This document shows positions 8,684-17,633 of a stretch of 64,000 nucleotides of DNA, one piece after another. Below the pieces are notes generated by a model, which saw nothing but the letters and a program-made list of their open reading frames with translations, did no database searches and was not told the DNA's origin. This DNA comes from Propioniciclava coleopterorum. Lineage in GTDB: Bacteria > Actinomycetota > Actinomycetes > Propionibacteriales > Propionibacteriaceae. The first letter of the stretch is position 1, and each line of letters begins with the position of its first letter. The stretch is from the NCBI RefSeq assembly GCF_011393335.1, contig NZ_CP049865.1, positions 868,001-932,000 of the forward strand. The letters run 5' to 3'. The position numbers and the translations under genes were made by a program.

Positions 8684-9531
8684 GCGCGCTCCTTCCGTGC
8701 CGCCAGCGCGGCGTCGTACAGCTCGGGCTTGGCGACGCCGTGGCGGGCCGCCGCGGCGGCGACCGCGTTCTTGAAGCGTTCCCCGTCGGCGACCTGGGCC
8801 AGCACGTCGGCGACGGCGTCCTGCAGCGAGCCGGCGCGCGCGACGGCCCCGGCGACGACCACGGTGATCTCGCCGCGGACCTCACCGGCGGCCCACGCGG
8901 CCAGGTCGGCCAGGGTGCCGCGCAGCACCTCCTCGTAGGTCTTGGTGAGTTCGCGGCACACGACGGCGGGGCGGTCGGGGCCGAGCGCCTGCGCCGCGTC
9001 GGCGAGGAAGGCGGCGAGCCGGTGCGGCGCCTCGAAGAAGACCATGGTGCGCGGCTCGGCGGCCAGGTCGGCCAGCGCGCGGCGGCGCTCCCCCGGCTTG
9101 CGCGACACGAAGCCCTCGAAGGTGAACCGGTCGGTGGGCAGCCCCGAGACGGCCAGGGCGGTGAGCACCGCAGACGGGCCGGGGACGGCGGTGACGCGCA
9201 CGTCGGCGTCCACGGCGGCCTGCACGATGCGGAAGCCGGGGTCGGACACGACCGGCATGCCCGCGTCGGTCACCACGACGACCCGCACGCCCGCGGTCAG
9301 CGCGGCCACCAGGCCCTCGACGCGTCCGGCCTCGTTGCCGTCGAAGTACGACACGACCCGGGCGGTCGGCTCGAGATCCAGGCGCCGGCACAGGTCGCGG
9401 AAGCGGCGGGTGTCCTCGGCGGCGATCACGTCGGCGTCCAGCAGCGCCCGGCGCAGCGCCGGGCTGGCGTCGGCGACGTCACCGATCGGGGTCGCGGCCA
9501 GCACCAGGACGCCGCTCTCGGGTTCGCTCAC
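8680..9531 (-). CDS. rsmI: 16S rRNA (cytidine-1402 2'-O)-methyltransferase RsmI
   Basis: A 283-residue SAM-dependent enzyme that methylates the ribose of C1402 in the decoding centre of 16S rRNA. Diagnostic segments are LAATPIGDVADAS at the start, VIAAEDTRRFRDL, VSYFDGNE, VVTDAGMPVVSDPG with the SAM pocket, AVPGPSAVLTAL, and FEAPHRL. I chose GTG 9531 (VSEPESG) because the family begins about ten residues before the ATPIGD motif; longer upstream readings add low-complexity sequence. It is divergent from the O-mannosyltransferase gene, the same pairing as in mycobacteria. Confidence 0.95.
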   Translation of the reverse strand: MSEPESGVLVLAATPIGDVADASPALRRALLDADVIAAEDTRRFRDLCRRLDLEPTARVVSYFDGNEAGRVEGLVAALTAGVRVVVVTDAGMPVVSDPGFRIVQAAVDADVRVTAVPGPSAVLTALAVSGLPTDRFTFEGFVSRKPGERRRALADLAAEPRTMVFFEAPHRLAAFLADAAQALGPDRPAVVCRELTKTYEEVLRGTLADLAAWAAGEVRGEITVVVAGAVARAGSLQDAVADVLAQVADGERFKNAVAAAAARHGVAKPELYDAALAARKERA

Positions 9532-9715
9532 GCCCCCAGTATGGCGAACCCGCCACGTCGTCCGGGACGCGGGCCGGGGTGCGCGCCGACCAGCGGCACG
9601 CGAGCAGGCACCGCGACGGCGGACACGACCGCCCGGCGGGAAGGACCGCCCAGACCGAAGGCCCGGGGCGCGCGGGGGCGTGCATCGTCCGGGAGGCTGC
9701 GCGCCGGTGGCTAGC

Positions 9716-11272
9716 ATGGCCCCCGTGACCTTGGACCGGCTGCGCGACGGCGTGCGCGACAACCCCTGGATCAGTTGGGGCGTCACCGTCGCCATCGGAG
9801 CGCTGGCCTTCATCATCCGGGTGGTGAACGTCGGCTTCCCCCGGACGGTGGTCTTCGACGAGACCTACTACGCCAAGGACGCGTGGTCGCTGCTGCAGCA
9901 CGGCTACGAGGCCGAGTGGAGCAACGGGGAGGTCGTCAACGCGCACATCATCGCCGGCGACCTGTCCGACCTGACCGCCACGGGCTCCTTCATCGTGCAC
10001 CCGCCGGTCGGCAAGTGGCTGATCGCGCTGGGCGAGGCCGCGTTCGGCATGAACCCCCTCGGCTGGCGGATCGCCGCCGTCCTCTTCGGTGCCCTGCTCG
10101 TGATGGCCACGATCCGGCTCGCCCGCCGGCTGTCGCGCTCGCTGCTGATCGGCGCGCTCGCCGGCCTGCTGCTCACCTTCGACGGGCTCGCGTTCACGAT
10201 GAGCCGCATCGCCCTGCTCGACGTCTTCCAGGCCACGTTCCTGGTGGCCGCCGTGGCGGCCCTGGTCGCCGACCGGGACCACCACCGGCACCGGTTGACG
10301 GACGCCATCGAGGCCAAGGGTTGGACCGACCTGCGCGGCACCTTCGGCCCGCTGCTGTGGTGGCGGCCCTGGCGCTGGGTCGCCGGGCTGCTGTTCGGCC
10401 TGGCGGTCGCCACCAAGTGGAACTCCCTGTACGTGCTGGCGGTGTTCGGCATCGTCACGGTGATCTGGGACGTCGGCGCACGCTCGCTGGCCGGCGCCGG
10501 CTTCCTGTCGTGGACGGCACTGCTCAAGGAGGGGCTGCTCGCGTTCGTGTCCCTGGTGGGGACCGCGTTCGTGGTCTACCTGGTGTCCTGGACGGGCTGG
10601 CTGGTCACCGACGGCGGTTACGGCCGCGGCTGGGGGCTGGAGAACCCCGACCACCCCTGGGTGGCCGCGTTCGGGCCGGCGCTCGCCTCGCTCCTGCACT
10701 ACCACCAGGAGATCTTCGAGTTCCACACCGGCGACTACATGCGCGAGCAGACCCACCCCTACGACGCGCACCCGGCCGGCTGGCTGCTGATGCTGCGCCC
10801 GATCAGCTTCGACGCCACGAACGCCATCCCGGTCGGCACCGACGGCTGCGTCGGCCCCGAGACCTGCGTCCGCGTGATCGTCGGCATGGGCACGCCGGTG
10901 CTGTGGTGGGCCGGGGCGGCGGCGCTCGTCCTCGCCCTGATCTGGTGGATCGCCGGCCGGGACTGGCGCTTCGGCGTCCCCGTGCTGGGCGTCGCCTCGG
11001 TGTGGCTGCCGTGGTTCGCCTCGGCCGACCGCCCCGTCTTCTTCTTCTACGGCATCACGATCATCCCGTTCACGGTGGTCGCGCTCGCGCTGGTGCTCGG
11101 CCTGGTGCTGGGGCCCCCGGACGCCCCCGGTCGCCGGCGCGGCGCCATCATCGTCGGCACCCTGACCGGCCTGGTCGTGGCGAACTTCGCCTATCTGTAT
11201 CCCGTTCTCACCGACGCGTCGCTGCCGTACGGGCAGTGGCTCGCCCGGATGTGGCTGCGGTCCTGGATCTGA
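9716..11272 (+). CDS. Protein O-mannosyltransferase (GT39/PMT family)
   Basis: A 518-residue polytopic membrane glycosyltransferase that moves mannose from polyprenyl-phosphate-mannose onto Ser/Thr of secreted proteins during export. The key feature is the acidic pair in the first extracytoplasmic loop, VVFDETYYAKDAW (Asp48-Glu49). HPPVGKWLIALGE follows and membrane helices run through the whole chain. The segments LLHYHQEIFEFHTGD and the C-terminal PYGQWLARMWLRSWI are typical of actinobacterial members. ATG 9716 is taken as start; a GTG three codons later is also possible. A 184-bp spacer separates it from divergent rsmI. Confidence 0.93.
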   Translation: MAPVTLDRLRDGVRDNPWISWGVTVAIGALAFIIRVVNVGFPRTVVFDETYYAKDAWSLLQHGYEAEWSNGEVVNAHIIAGDLSDLTATGSFIVHPPVGKWLIALGEAAFGMNPLGWRIAAVLFGALLVMATIRLARRLSRSLLIGALAGLLLTFDGLAFTMSRIALLDVFQATFLVAAVAALVADRDHHRHRLTDAIEAKGWTDLRGTFGPLLWWRPWRWVAGLLFGLAVATKWNSLYVLAVFGIVTVIWDVGARSLAGAGFLSWTALLKEGLLAFVSLVGTAFVVYLVSWTGWLVTDGGYGRGWGLENPDHPWVAAFGPALASLLHYHQEIFEFHTGDYMREQTHPYDAHPAGWLLMLRPISFDATNAIPVGTDGCVGPETCVRVIVGMGTPVLWWAGAAALVLALIWWIAGRDWRFGVPVLGVASVWLPWFASADRPVFFFYGITIIPFTVVALALVLGLVLGPPDAPGRRRGAIIVGTLTGLVVANFAYLYPVLTDASLPYGQWLARMWLRSWI

Positions 11273-11326
11273 CCAGTTGCCGAACTGTGACCTATCCGGT
11301 CCCAATCGTGACCTGTTCGTGCAGAA

Positions 11327-11342
11327 CCCGCCGATGGGCGGG
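11327..11342 (+). terminator. Hairpin after the O-mannosyltransferase gene
   Basis: CCCGCC-GATG-GGCGGG forms a perfect 6-bp GC stem 54 bp after the stop codon. No T-run follows, so it would be an actinobacterial-style terminator or an mRNA-end structure. It may instead belong to the leader of the next gene. Confidence 0.4.
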
Positions 11343-11396
11343 AATAGGGTGAAATCCGGTCCCATCGACCCGGCCGAGCCCCGCAGGAGGTAGTTC

Positions 11397-12994
11397 GTGA
11401 ACGTCCGGCGCCTCGCGGCCTGCCTCGGCACCGCACTCGCCCTGACGCTCACCGCGTGCACCACCGACCCGTCCCCCACGCCGAGCGAGACCACCTCCGT
11501 CCCCGCCAACGCGAGCCGCGACATCAACCCGTTGCCCCGCGACCGCGTCCGGAACGGGGCCTGCTGCGGTTCTCGCTGACGGCGCTGCCGACGCAGTGGA
11601 ACCCCCACCACCCGGCCGCGGCCACCGACGACGCCCGCACGGTGCTGGCCCCGCTCACGCCCGCCCACTTCTCCCTGGACGCCGCGGGCCGCGCCCGGCC
11701 CAACCCCGACTTCGTCACGTCGTTCGAGGTCGAGTCGACCCCCGCCACCCGCGTCACGCTGCACCTCAACCCGCTGTCCAGGTGGGGCGACGGCGCGCGC
11801 GTGACAGCCGCGGACTGGGTCGCGACCTGGCGGGCCGCGACCGGGCAGGTCGCCGGCCTCGAGCTGGTGGACCTCCCGGGGTGGCAGCGGGTGGCCGACG
11901 TGTCGGCGGGCGAGACGCCGACCGACGTCGTGCTCACCTACCACGGGCCCGACCCGGACTGGGCGGAGCCGCTCGTGTCGGGTCCACTGCGTGGCGACGG
12001 CATCGGCGACGCCGCCGCGGCCGACTGGGACGCCTACGATCCGGCGCACTACGCCGCACCCTTCACGGTGGCGCACGTCGACCCGGTGCAGGGCCTGATC
12101 ACGCTGGAGCCCAGCCCGACCTGGTGGGGTGACGCCGCGAAGCTGGAGCAGGTGATGTTCCGCACCGTGCAGCCCGAGGCCGTCGCGGCCGCCTTCCAGC
12201 ACAACGAACTCGACGTGTGGACCATCGGCACATCCGAGGACCGGCTGCAGCAGAGCAAGGCCGCCGCCGACACCGTGCTGCGGACCGCGCCCGGCCGCAA
12301 GGGCCGCTCCCTGCGGCTGACGACCGAGGGCACGCTGGCCGACGTCAAGGTGCGGCAGGCCGTCGTCCAGGCGCTGGATCGCGGCGCTCTGGGCGCCACC
12401 GAACTCGACGTCACCCCCGGCACCGTCACGCCGTGGTCGAACTCGCTGCTGCTTCCCACCCAGCCCGGCTACGTCGACGAGGCGCGCGCCACCGGCCTGA
12501 GCCACGACGCCGCGCAGGCCGCCACCACGCTGGAGGAGGCGGGCTGGCGCAAGGACCCCGACGGCCACCGCAGCAAGGAGGGGCGTCCGCTCGCCCTGAC
12601 CTACGGGGTCACGGAGACCGACGCGCTCGCCGGCACCGAGTTCACCGCGCTGAGCGCCCAGTTGGCGGCCGTCGGGATCTCGCTGAGCGCCGTCCCCGGC
12701 ACCGGCGACCTCACCCCCACCACCATCACCGTCGGGGCGTTCCCGCTGGCGCAACTGCCGGCGTCGGCGAACCGGCCGGAACTGGCCGAACTCGTCACGA
12801 AGGTGCGCACCGAGCAGGACGGGGTCCGCCGCGCGGACCAGGCCGGCCAGCTCGCGCGGGCGCTGTGGCAGGACGCCACCGAGGTGACCCTGTTCCAACT
12901 GCCGCAGCAGGTCGCGGTCCGCAACGGGCTGGCCAACTACGGCGCGCCGGCCTTCTCCACGACCGACTGGGAGGACGTGGGCTGGGCAACCTGA
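11397..12994 (+). CDS. ABC transporter solute-binding lipoprotein, family 5-like (single-base frameshift)
   Basis: The gene starts at GTG 11397 behind CAGGAGG and opens with a lipoprotein signal peptide: MNVRRLAACLGTALALTLTA then Cys in the lipobox L-T-A-C. The downstream frame carries a peptide/oligopeptide-binding (DppA/OppA-type) protein: LRFSLTALPTQWNPHHPAA, RVTLHLNPLSRWGDGARVTAADWVATW, and a late LPQQVAVRNGLANYG. The frames meet at a run of four G (11556-11559); a fifth G gives RNGGLLRFSL and one chain of about 532 residues. No permease or ATPase gene is adjacent, so its partners lie elsewhere or it is an orphan receptor. Peptide versus other ligands cannot be told. Confidence 0.85.
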
Positions 12995-13057
12995 GCCAAC
13001 CGCGTCCGGTGGGGGTACATTGCTGCCGTTTGACCTGGTACGGACGAAGGATGCCTC

Positions 13058-14488
13058 ATGGCGTTGTGGAAGTTGCACGGTGACGGATCGCTGAAGCTGG
13101 GCGACGTGGTCGCCCCGGACGAGCGGCTGAGTTGGGGCAAGACCGTCGGGCTGGGAGCCCAGCACGTCGTCGCGATGTTCGGCGCGACCTTCGTCTTCCC
13201 GCTCCTGATGGGGCTCAACCCGCAGTTGGCCGTCATGATGTCGGGCATCGCGACCCTGGTGTTCCTGGTGGCGGTGAAGGGCAAGGTGCCGAGCTACCTC
13301 GGCAGCTCGGCGTCCTTCGTCGGCGTGGCGACCGCGATCTACTCCGCCGGCGGCAACCCGGCCGACGTGAGCGGGGCGATGTTCTGGGTCGGCGTCCTGC
13401 TGCTGATCGTCGGCGTCATCATCAGCGCCGCCGGGGCGCGGGTGATCCACCGGGTGCTGCCGCCCGTCGTCACCGGCGCCGTGGTCATGCTGATCGGGTT
13501 CAACCTGGCCCCGGTCGTGGCGCGGACCTACTGGCCCCAGGACCAGTGGGTCGCCCTGATCACCATGCTCGCCGTCGTGGTGCTGAGCGTGGGCGTCCGC
13601 GGCTTCGTGAGCCGGATCGCGATCTTCGTGTCCCTGATCTTCGGCTACGTCCTGAGCTGGATCCTCGATCTGGTCACCGGCCCCATCACGTCCTTCTCGG
13701 CGTCGGCCGGCGAGGTCACCACGCACCTGCGGGTCGACTGGTCGCACGTGGCGGACGCGTCCTGGATCGGCCTGCCACCGGTCACGGACCTGGCCGGCTG
13801 GGTGTGGCACTCGGACGCCAACGTGGTCGGCTTCCACCTGCCGAGCTTCAACATCGCGTTCGCGCTGATCGCCATGCCCGTCGTGATCGCGCTGATCGCC
13901 GAGAACACCGGCCACGTGAAGGCCGTCGCCGAAATGACCGGCGCCAACCTCGACAAGCAGATGGGCCCGGCGATCGCCGCCGACGGCGCCACCTCGATGC
14001 TGGCCACGTTCGTGGGCGCCGGGCCGACCACCACCTACGCGGAGAACATCGGCGTCATGGCCGCCACCAAGGTCTACTCGACCGCGGCCTACGTCGTGGC
14101 GGCGGTCGTCGCGATCCTGTTCGGGTTCTCCCCGAAGTTCGGGGCGATCATCTCCGCGACCCCGGGCGGGGTGCTCGGCGGCATCACGGTCGTCCTGTAC
14201 GGCATGATCGGCCTGCTCGGCGCCAAGATCTGGAAGGAGAACAAGGTCGACTTCGGCAACCCGGTCAACCTCGTCCCGGTCGCGGCGGGCATCATCATCG
14301 GCGTCGGCGACGTCTCCTTGACCATCGGCGACTTCACGCTGGGCGGCATCGCGTTCGGCACGCTGGTCACGGTGATCGTCTACCACCTCGCCGTCCGGCT
14401 GGCCCCGGCGGAGCTCAAGACCGACCTGGAGGGCGCCGTCCTGTTCGTGGATCGGCCGGGCGCCTACCGCGGCGACGACCAGGACTGA
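13058..14488 (+). CDS. Uracil/xanthine (nucleobase:cation symporter-2) permease
   Basis: A 476-residue inner-membrane transporter of the NCS2 family, which import uracil or xanthine with protons. Motifs seen are QHVVAMFGATFVFPLLMG at the first helix, SSASFVGVA, VIALIAENTGHVKAV with the conserved Glu in helix 8, and the signature GAGPTTTYAENIGVMAATKVYS in helix 10. The ENTG and TTYAEN patterns favour a UraA-like uracil transporter over xanthine. The gene starts 63 bp after the lipoprotein gene and faces the APC permease at its end. Confidence 0.93.
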   Translation: MALWKLHGDGSLKLGDVVAPDERLSWGKTVGLGAQHVVAMFGATFVFPLLMGLNPQLAVMMSGIATLVFLVAVKGKVPSYLGSSASFVGVATAIYSAGGNPADVSGAMFWVGVLLLIVGVIISAAGARVIHRVLPPVVTGAVVMLIGFNLAPVVARTYWPQDQWVALITMLAVVVLSVGVRGFVSRIAIFVSLIFGYVLSWILDLVTGPITSFSASAGEVTTHLRVDWSHVADASWIGLPPVTDLAGWVWHSDANVVGFHLPSFNIAFALIAMPVVIALIAENTGHVKAVAEMTGANLDKQMGPAIAADGATSMLATFVGAGPTTTYAENIGVMAATKVYSTAAYVVAAVVAILFGFSPKFGAIISATPGGVLGGITVVLYGMIGLLGAKIWKENKVDFGNPVNLVPVAAGIIIGVGDVSLTIGDFTLGGIAFGTLVTVIVYHLAVRLAPAELKTDLEGAVLFVDRPGAYRGDDQD

Positions 14489-14492
14489 CCCC

Positions 14493-14558
14493 CCGCTCGT
14501 GGCCGCCGCGCCGCGGCATTGCTTGCGCACGCCCGTCGGCAGCACCGACCACGAGCGG
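14493..14558. terminator. Long inverted repeat between convergent genes
   Basis: The 10-bp arm CCGCTCGTGG at 14493-14502 is matched by CCACGAGCGG at 14549-14558 across a 46-nt GC-rich loop. It lies between the 3' ends of two convergent permease genes, which suits a bidirectional terminator. There is no T-run. Confidence 0.4.
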
Positions 14559-14578
14559 CGACGGACCGCCCCCTGCGC

Positions 14579-15820
14579 TCAGCGCGGGGGGCGGCGCCGT
14601 ACCAGCAGCCGCCCGGCCAGCCCGACGGCGAAGACGGCGGCGCCGGCCGCGACCGAGGCGACGGGCAGCGCCGCCACCAGCAGCAGGCAGAGCGCGAGCC
14701 CCAGGCCCTGGACGGCGCGCGGGGCCAGGCGGCCCTCCCGCTGCCGCCAGGCGGCCAGGTTGGCGACGGCGTAGTAGACCAGCACGCCGAAGCTGGAGAA
14801 GCCGATGACCTCGCGCAGGTCGGCGACCAGCACGAGGCCCGCGACCGCCGCGCCCACCGCCACCTCGGCCACGTGCGGGACGCCGAAGCGCGGGTGCACC
14901 GCGGCCAGGGGCCGGGGCAGGTCGCCGTGGCGGGCCATCGCCAGCGCGGTGCGACCGATGCCCGCGATGAGACCCAGCAACGCCCCCAGCGCCGCCAGCC
15001 CGGCGCCGACGCGCACGGCGGGAGCAAGCCAGGGGGCGGGCGAGGCCTCGACGGCCGCCAGCACCGGCGCGGGGGAGGCGGCGACGGCGTCCGGGCCCAG
15101 CGTCCCGACCGTGCCGATGCCCACGAACGCGTACAGGACGACGACGACGCCCAGCGCGATCCAGATGGCGCGCGGGATCGCGCGGCGCGGATCGCGGACC
15201 TCCTCCCCCAGCGTCGCGATGCGGGCGTACCCGGCGAACGCGAAGAAGATCAGCCCCCCGGCCTGGAGGACGCCGGCCGGGGTCGCGGGCGCCGGCTCCA
15301 GCCGCGCGAGCGCCCCCGGCGCGCCGCCGAGCCAGGTGGCGGCGACGACGGCGACCAGGACCGCCCCGACGGCGGCCAGCAGGACGCGGGTGAGCGCCGC
15401 GGTCCGCGTGATGCCGCGGTAGTTCACGCCCGCCAGGGCGACGACCGCGAGCGCGGCGACGGGGCGCTGCCACCAGCCGTCGGGGACCAGGTACGTGACG
15501 GCGGTGAGGGCCATGGCGGCGGCGGAGGCGGTCTTGCCGACCACGAAGCCCCAGCCGGCCAGGAAACCCCACCAGGGGCCCAACTCCTCGCGTCCGTAGA
15601 GGTAGGTGCCGCCGGCGGAGGGGTACCGCGCGGCCAACTGCGCCGAACTGGTGGCGTTGCACCACGCGACGACGGCCGCGAGCACGAGCCCGGCGAAGAG
15701 CCACGCCCCGGCGGCGCGGGCGGCCGGCGCCCACACGACGAACACCCCCGCGCCGATCATCGAGCCGAGCCCGAGCGCCACGGCGTCGCGCAGTCCCAGG
15801 GTGCGGGCGAGGTCGTTCAC
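14579..15820 (-). CDS. APC-superfamily amino acid permease
   Basis: A 413-residue amino acid-polyamine-organocation transporter with about twelve membrane helices. The N-terminal LRDAVALGLGSMIGAGVFVVW is the classical APC helix-1 signature with the unwound GSMIGAG motif. LIFFAFAGYARIATLGEEVRDPRRAIPRAI is the helix-6 to loop signature. The chain ends soon after the twelfth helix (RLLVRRRPPR). Substrate cannot be assigned, although the GYARIATLGEEVRDP form is common in general amino acid permeases. Divergent from tag, with a 77-bp gap. Confidence 0.9.
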   Translation of the reverse strand: MNDLARTLGLRDAVALGLGSMIGAGVFVVWAPAARAAGAWLFAGLVLAAVVAWCNATSSAQLAARYPSAGGTYLYGREELGPWWGFLAGWGFVVGKTASAAAMALTAVTYLVPDGWWQRPVAALAVVALAGVNYRGITRTAALTRVLLAAVGAVLVAVVAATWLGGAPGALARLEPAPATPAGVLQAGGLIFFAFAGYARIATLGEEVRDPRRAIPRAIWIALGVVVVLYAFVGIGTVGTLGPDAVAASPAPVLAAVEASPAPWLAPAVRVGAGLAALGALLGLIAGIGRTALAMARHGDLPRPLAAVHPRFGVPHVAEVAVGAAVAGLVLVADLREVIGFSSFGVLVYYAVANLAAWRQREGRLAPRAVQGLGLALCLLLVAALPVASVAAGAAVFAVGLAGRLLVRRRPPR

Positions 15821-15897
15821 CCGCGAGAGCGTAACCCGTGCGGGTGAACGGCCGGCGAACAGGTCGGCGCGTGACGCGGGCTGCCTAACCTGAGGGC

Positions 15898-16410
15898 ATG
15901 GAACGACCGGCCTGGGCGCTGAGCAGCCCGCTGATGCAGGAGTACTACGACACCGAGTGGGGGCTGCCGGTGCGCGACACCCGCGGGGTCTACGAGCGCA
16001 TCACCCTGGAGGGCTTCCAGTCGGGGCTGTCCTGGGCGACGGTGCTGCGCAAGCGTCCGGCGTTCCGGGCCGCCTTCGACGGCTTCGATCCCGACGCCGT
16101 CGCCCGCTACGGCGACGCCGAGGTGGAGCGGCTGCTGGCGGACGCGGGCATCGTGCGGAACCGGCGCAAGATCGAGGCGGCGATCACCAACGCGCGCGCC
16201 ACGGTCGCGCTGACCGAGCGGGGCGAGGACCTCGCCGAGCTCGTGTGGTCGTTCCGGCCGGACGATCCGACGGCGGGCACCGACCTGACCCACTCGCCGG
16301 AGTCGCTGGCCTGCTCGAAGGAGCTCAAGCGGCGGGGATTCGTGTTCGTGGGGCCGGTGACGATGTTCGCCCTGATGCAGGCGATCGGGATCCTCGAACA
16401 CCGGCTCTGA
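15898..16410 (+). CDS. tag: DNA-3-methyladenine glycosylase I, variant lacking zinc ligands
   Basis: A 170-residue base-excision repair enzyme that removes 3-methyladenine from alkylated DNA. It aligns along its length with E. coli Tag: YYDTEWGLPV (Tyr16 region), LEGFQSGLSWATVL with catalytic Glu38, DAGIVRNRRKIEAAITNA, and KRRGFVFVGPVTMFALMQAIG. All four zinc ligands known in E. coli Tag are absent. Cys4 is Pro (MERPAW), His17 is Tyr, and the C-terminus stops at ILEHRL before the His/Cys tail. The reading frame is clean, so this is a natural short form rather than an error. Confidence 0.9.
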   Translation: MERPAWALSSPLMQEYYDTEWGLPVRDTRGVYERITLEGFQSGLSWATVLRKRPAFRAAFDGFDPDAVARYGDAEVERLLADAGIVRNRRKIEAAITNARATVALTERGEDLAELVWSFRPDDPTAGTDLTHSPESLACSKELKRRGFVFVGPVTMFALMQAIGILEHRL

Positions 16411-16463
16411 TGCGCCGGGCGGCCGCGGGCCGCACCGTCGCGCCGCCCGGCGGTCGGACCGGA

Positions 16464-17633
16464 TCAGACCTGGCCGTTGTCGAAGTAGGCGACGGTCTCG
16501 GCGGGCAGCGGCGGAACCGGCAGCGCGGAGCCGTCGCCCCGCAGGGACTGCGCGGCGAGCACCCCGGTCACGACGGCCTCGCGGGCGGCGACCGGGGAGG
16601 TGTCGGTCCGGCCGCCCTCGCGGACGAAGCGCAGGAACTCCCGGATCAGCAGCGAGTCCGCGCCGCCGTGCCCGCCCTCGGCGTCCGGGACGGCGTGGGT
16701 CTCGTCGGGCTGGGCCCAGCCGCGGTGCCGGCGGTTCCAGACACCGACGAGCTGGCCCGCCTCGTCGCCGAAGTTCTCCAGCCGCCCGCGGGTGCCGATC
16801 ACGGTGTAGTTGCGCCAGTAGTCGGGCGTGAAGTGGCACTGCTCGTAGGAGGCCAGGACGCCGTTGTCCAGGCGCATGTTCACCTGGCTGATGTCCTCGA
16901 CGTCGACGACGGGGTTGAGGCCGGTCAGCTCGGTGGGGGGCCAGTTGTCGAGCGAGAACCAGTCCCACATCCGCTGGTCGCTGCGGTCCTGCCGGTCCTC
17001 GATCCCGCCGTAGACGACGTTGTCGCCCATCGCCGCCACGGTCCGGGTGTAGCCGCCCGCGAGCCAGTGGATCACGTCGATGTCATGCGCGCCCTTCTGC
17101 AGCAGCAGGCTCGTCACCCGGGACCGGTCGGCGTGCCAGTCCTTGAAGTAGAAGTCCCCGCCGTGCCCGACGAAGTGGCGGCACCACACCGCCTTGACCT
17201 CGCCGATGGCCCCCTCGTCGATCAGCCGCTTCATGAGGGTGATGACCGGCATGTGGCGCATGTTGTGGCCGACGTACAGCCGGGAACCGGTGCGCTTGGC
17301 CGCCGCCAGGACGCGGTCGGCGTCCTCGACGGTGATGGCCAGGGGCTTCTCGCTGAACACGGCCTTGCCGGCCTCCAGCGCCGCGACGATGGGGTCGGCG
17401 TGCAGGTCGTCGGGGGTGAGGACCATCACGGCGTCGACGTCGGAGCCGATCAGGTCGGCCAGATCGGCCGTGATGCGGGCCTCCGGGTACGCCTCACCCG
17501 CCTCGCGGCGGCTGCGCTCGCTCGGGTCGCAGACGACCGCCACGACGGCGTCGTTGCCCTCGCGTCCCAGTTCGCGTGCCAGGCTGGCCGCCCGGGCTCC
17601 GTAGCCGATCAGGCCGATGCGCAGGGTCGTCAT
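16464..17633 (-). CDS. Gfo/Idh/MocA-family oxidoreductase
   Basis: A 389-residue NAD(P)-dependent oxidoreductase of the glucose-fructose oxidoreductase/inositol dehydrogenase family, acting on sugars or sugar-like polyols. The N-terminal Rossmann fold reads LRIGLIGYGARAASLARELG, the cofactor and catalytic EKP motif is AVFSEKPLAIT, and QKGAHDIDVIHWLAGG carries the Asp/His of the active site. ATG 17633 overlaps the stop of the LacI-type regulator (ATGA), so the regulator and enzyme are co-transcribed. The natural substrate is unknown; no sugar transporter is adjacent. Confidence 0.9.
   Translation of the reverse strand: MTTLRIGLIGYGARAASLARELGREGNDAVVAVVCDPSERSRREAGEAYPEARITADLADLIGSDVDAVMVLTPDDLHADPIVAALEAGKAVFSEKPLAITVEDADRVLAAAKRTGSRLYVGHNMRHMPVITLMKRLIDEGAIGEVKAVWCRHFVGHGGDFYFKDWHADRSRVTSLLLQKGAHDIDVIHWLAGGYTRTVAAMGDNVVYGGIEDRQDRSDQRMWDWFSLDNWPPTELTGLNPVVDVEDISQVNMRLDNGVLASYEQCHFTPDYWRNYTVIGTRGRLENFGDEAGQLVGVWNRRHRGWAQPDETHAVPDAEGGHGGADSLLIREFLRFVREGGRTDTSPVAAREAVVTGVLAAQSLRGDGSALPVPPLPAETVAYFDNGQV

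Noticed and set aside
11273-11396. Riboswitch upstream of the lipoprotein gene
   Set aside because: Direct repeats of GTGACCT are present but no known aptamer pattern fits; only the small GC hairpin is clear.
9479-14545. A very long open frame on the minus strand across rsmI, the O-mannosyltransferase, the lipoprotein and the permease
   Set aside because: It lies antisense to well-supported genes, has low-complexity Arg/Gly/Asp/His-rich composition typical of GC-rich shadow frames, and no ribosome site.
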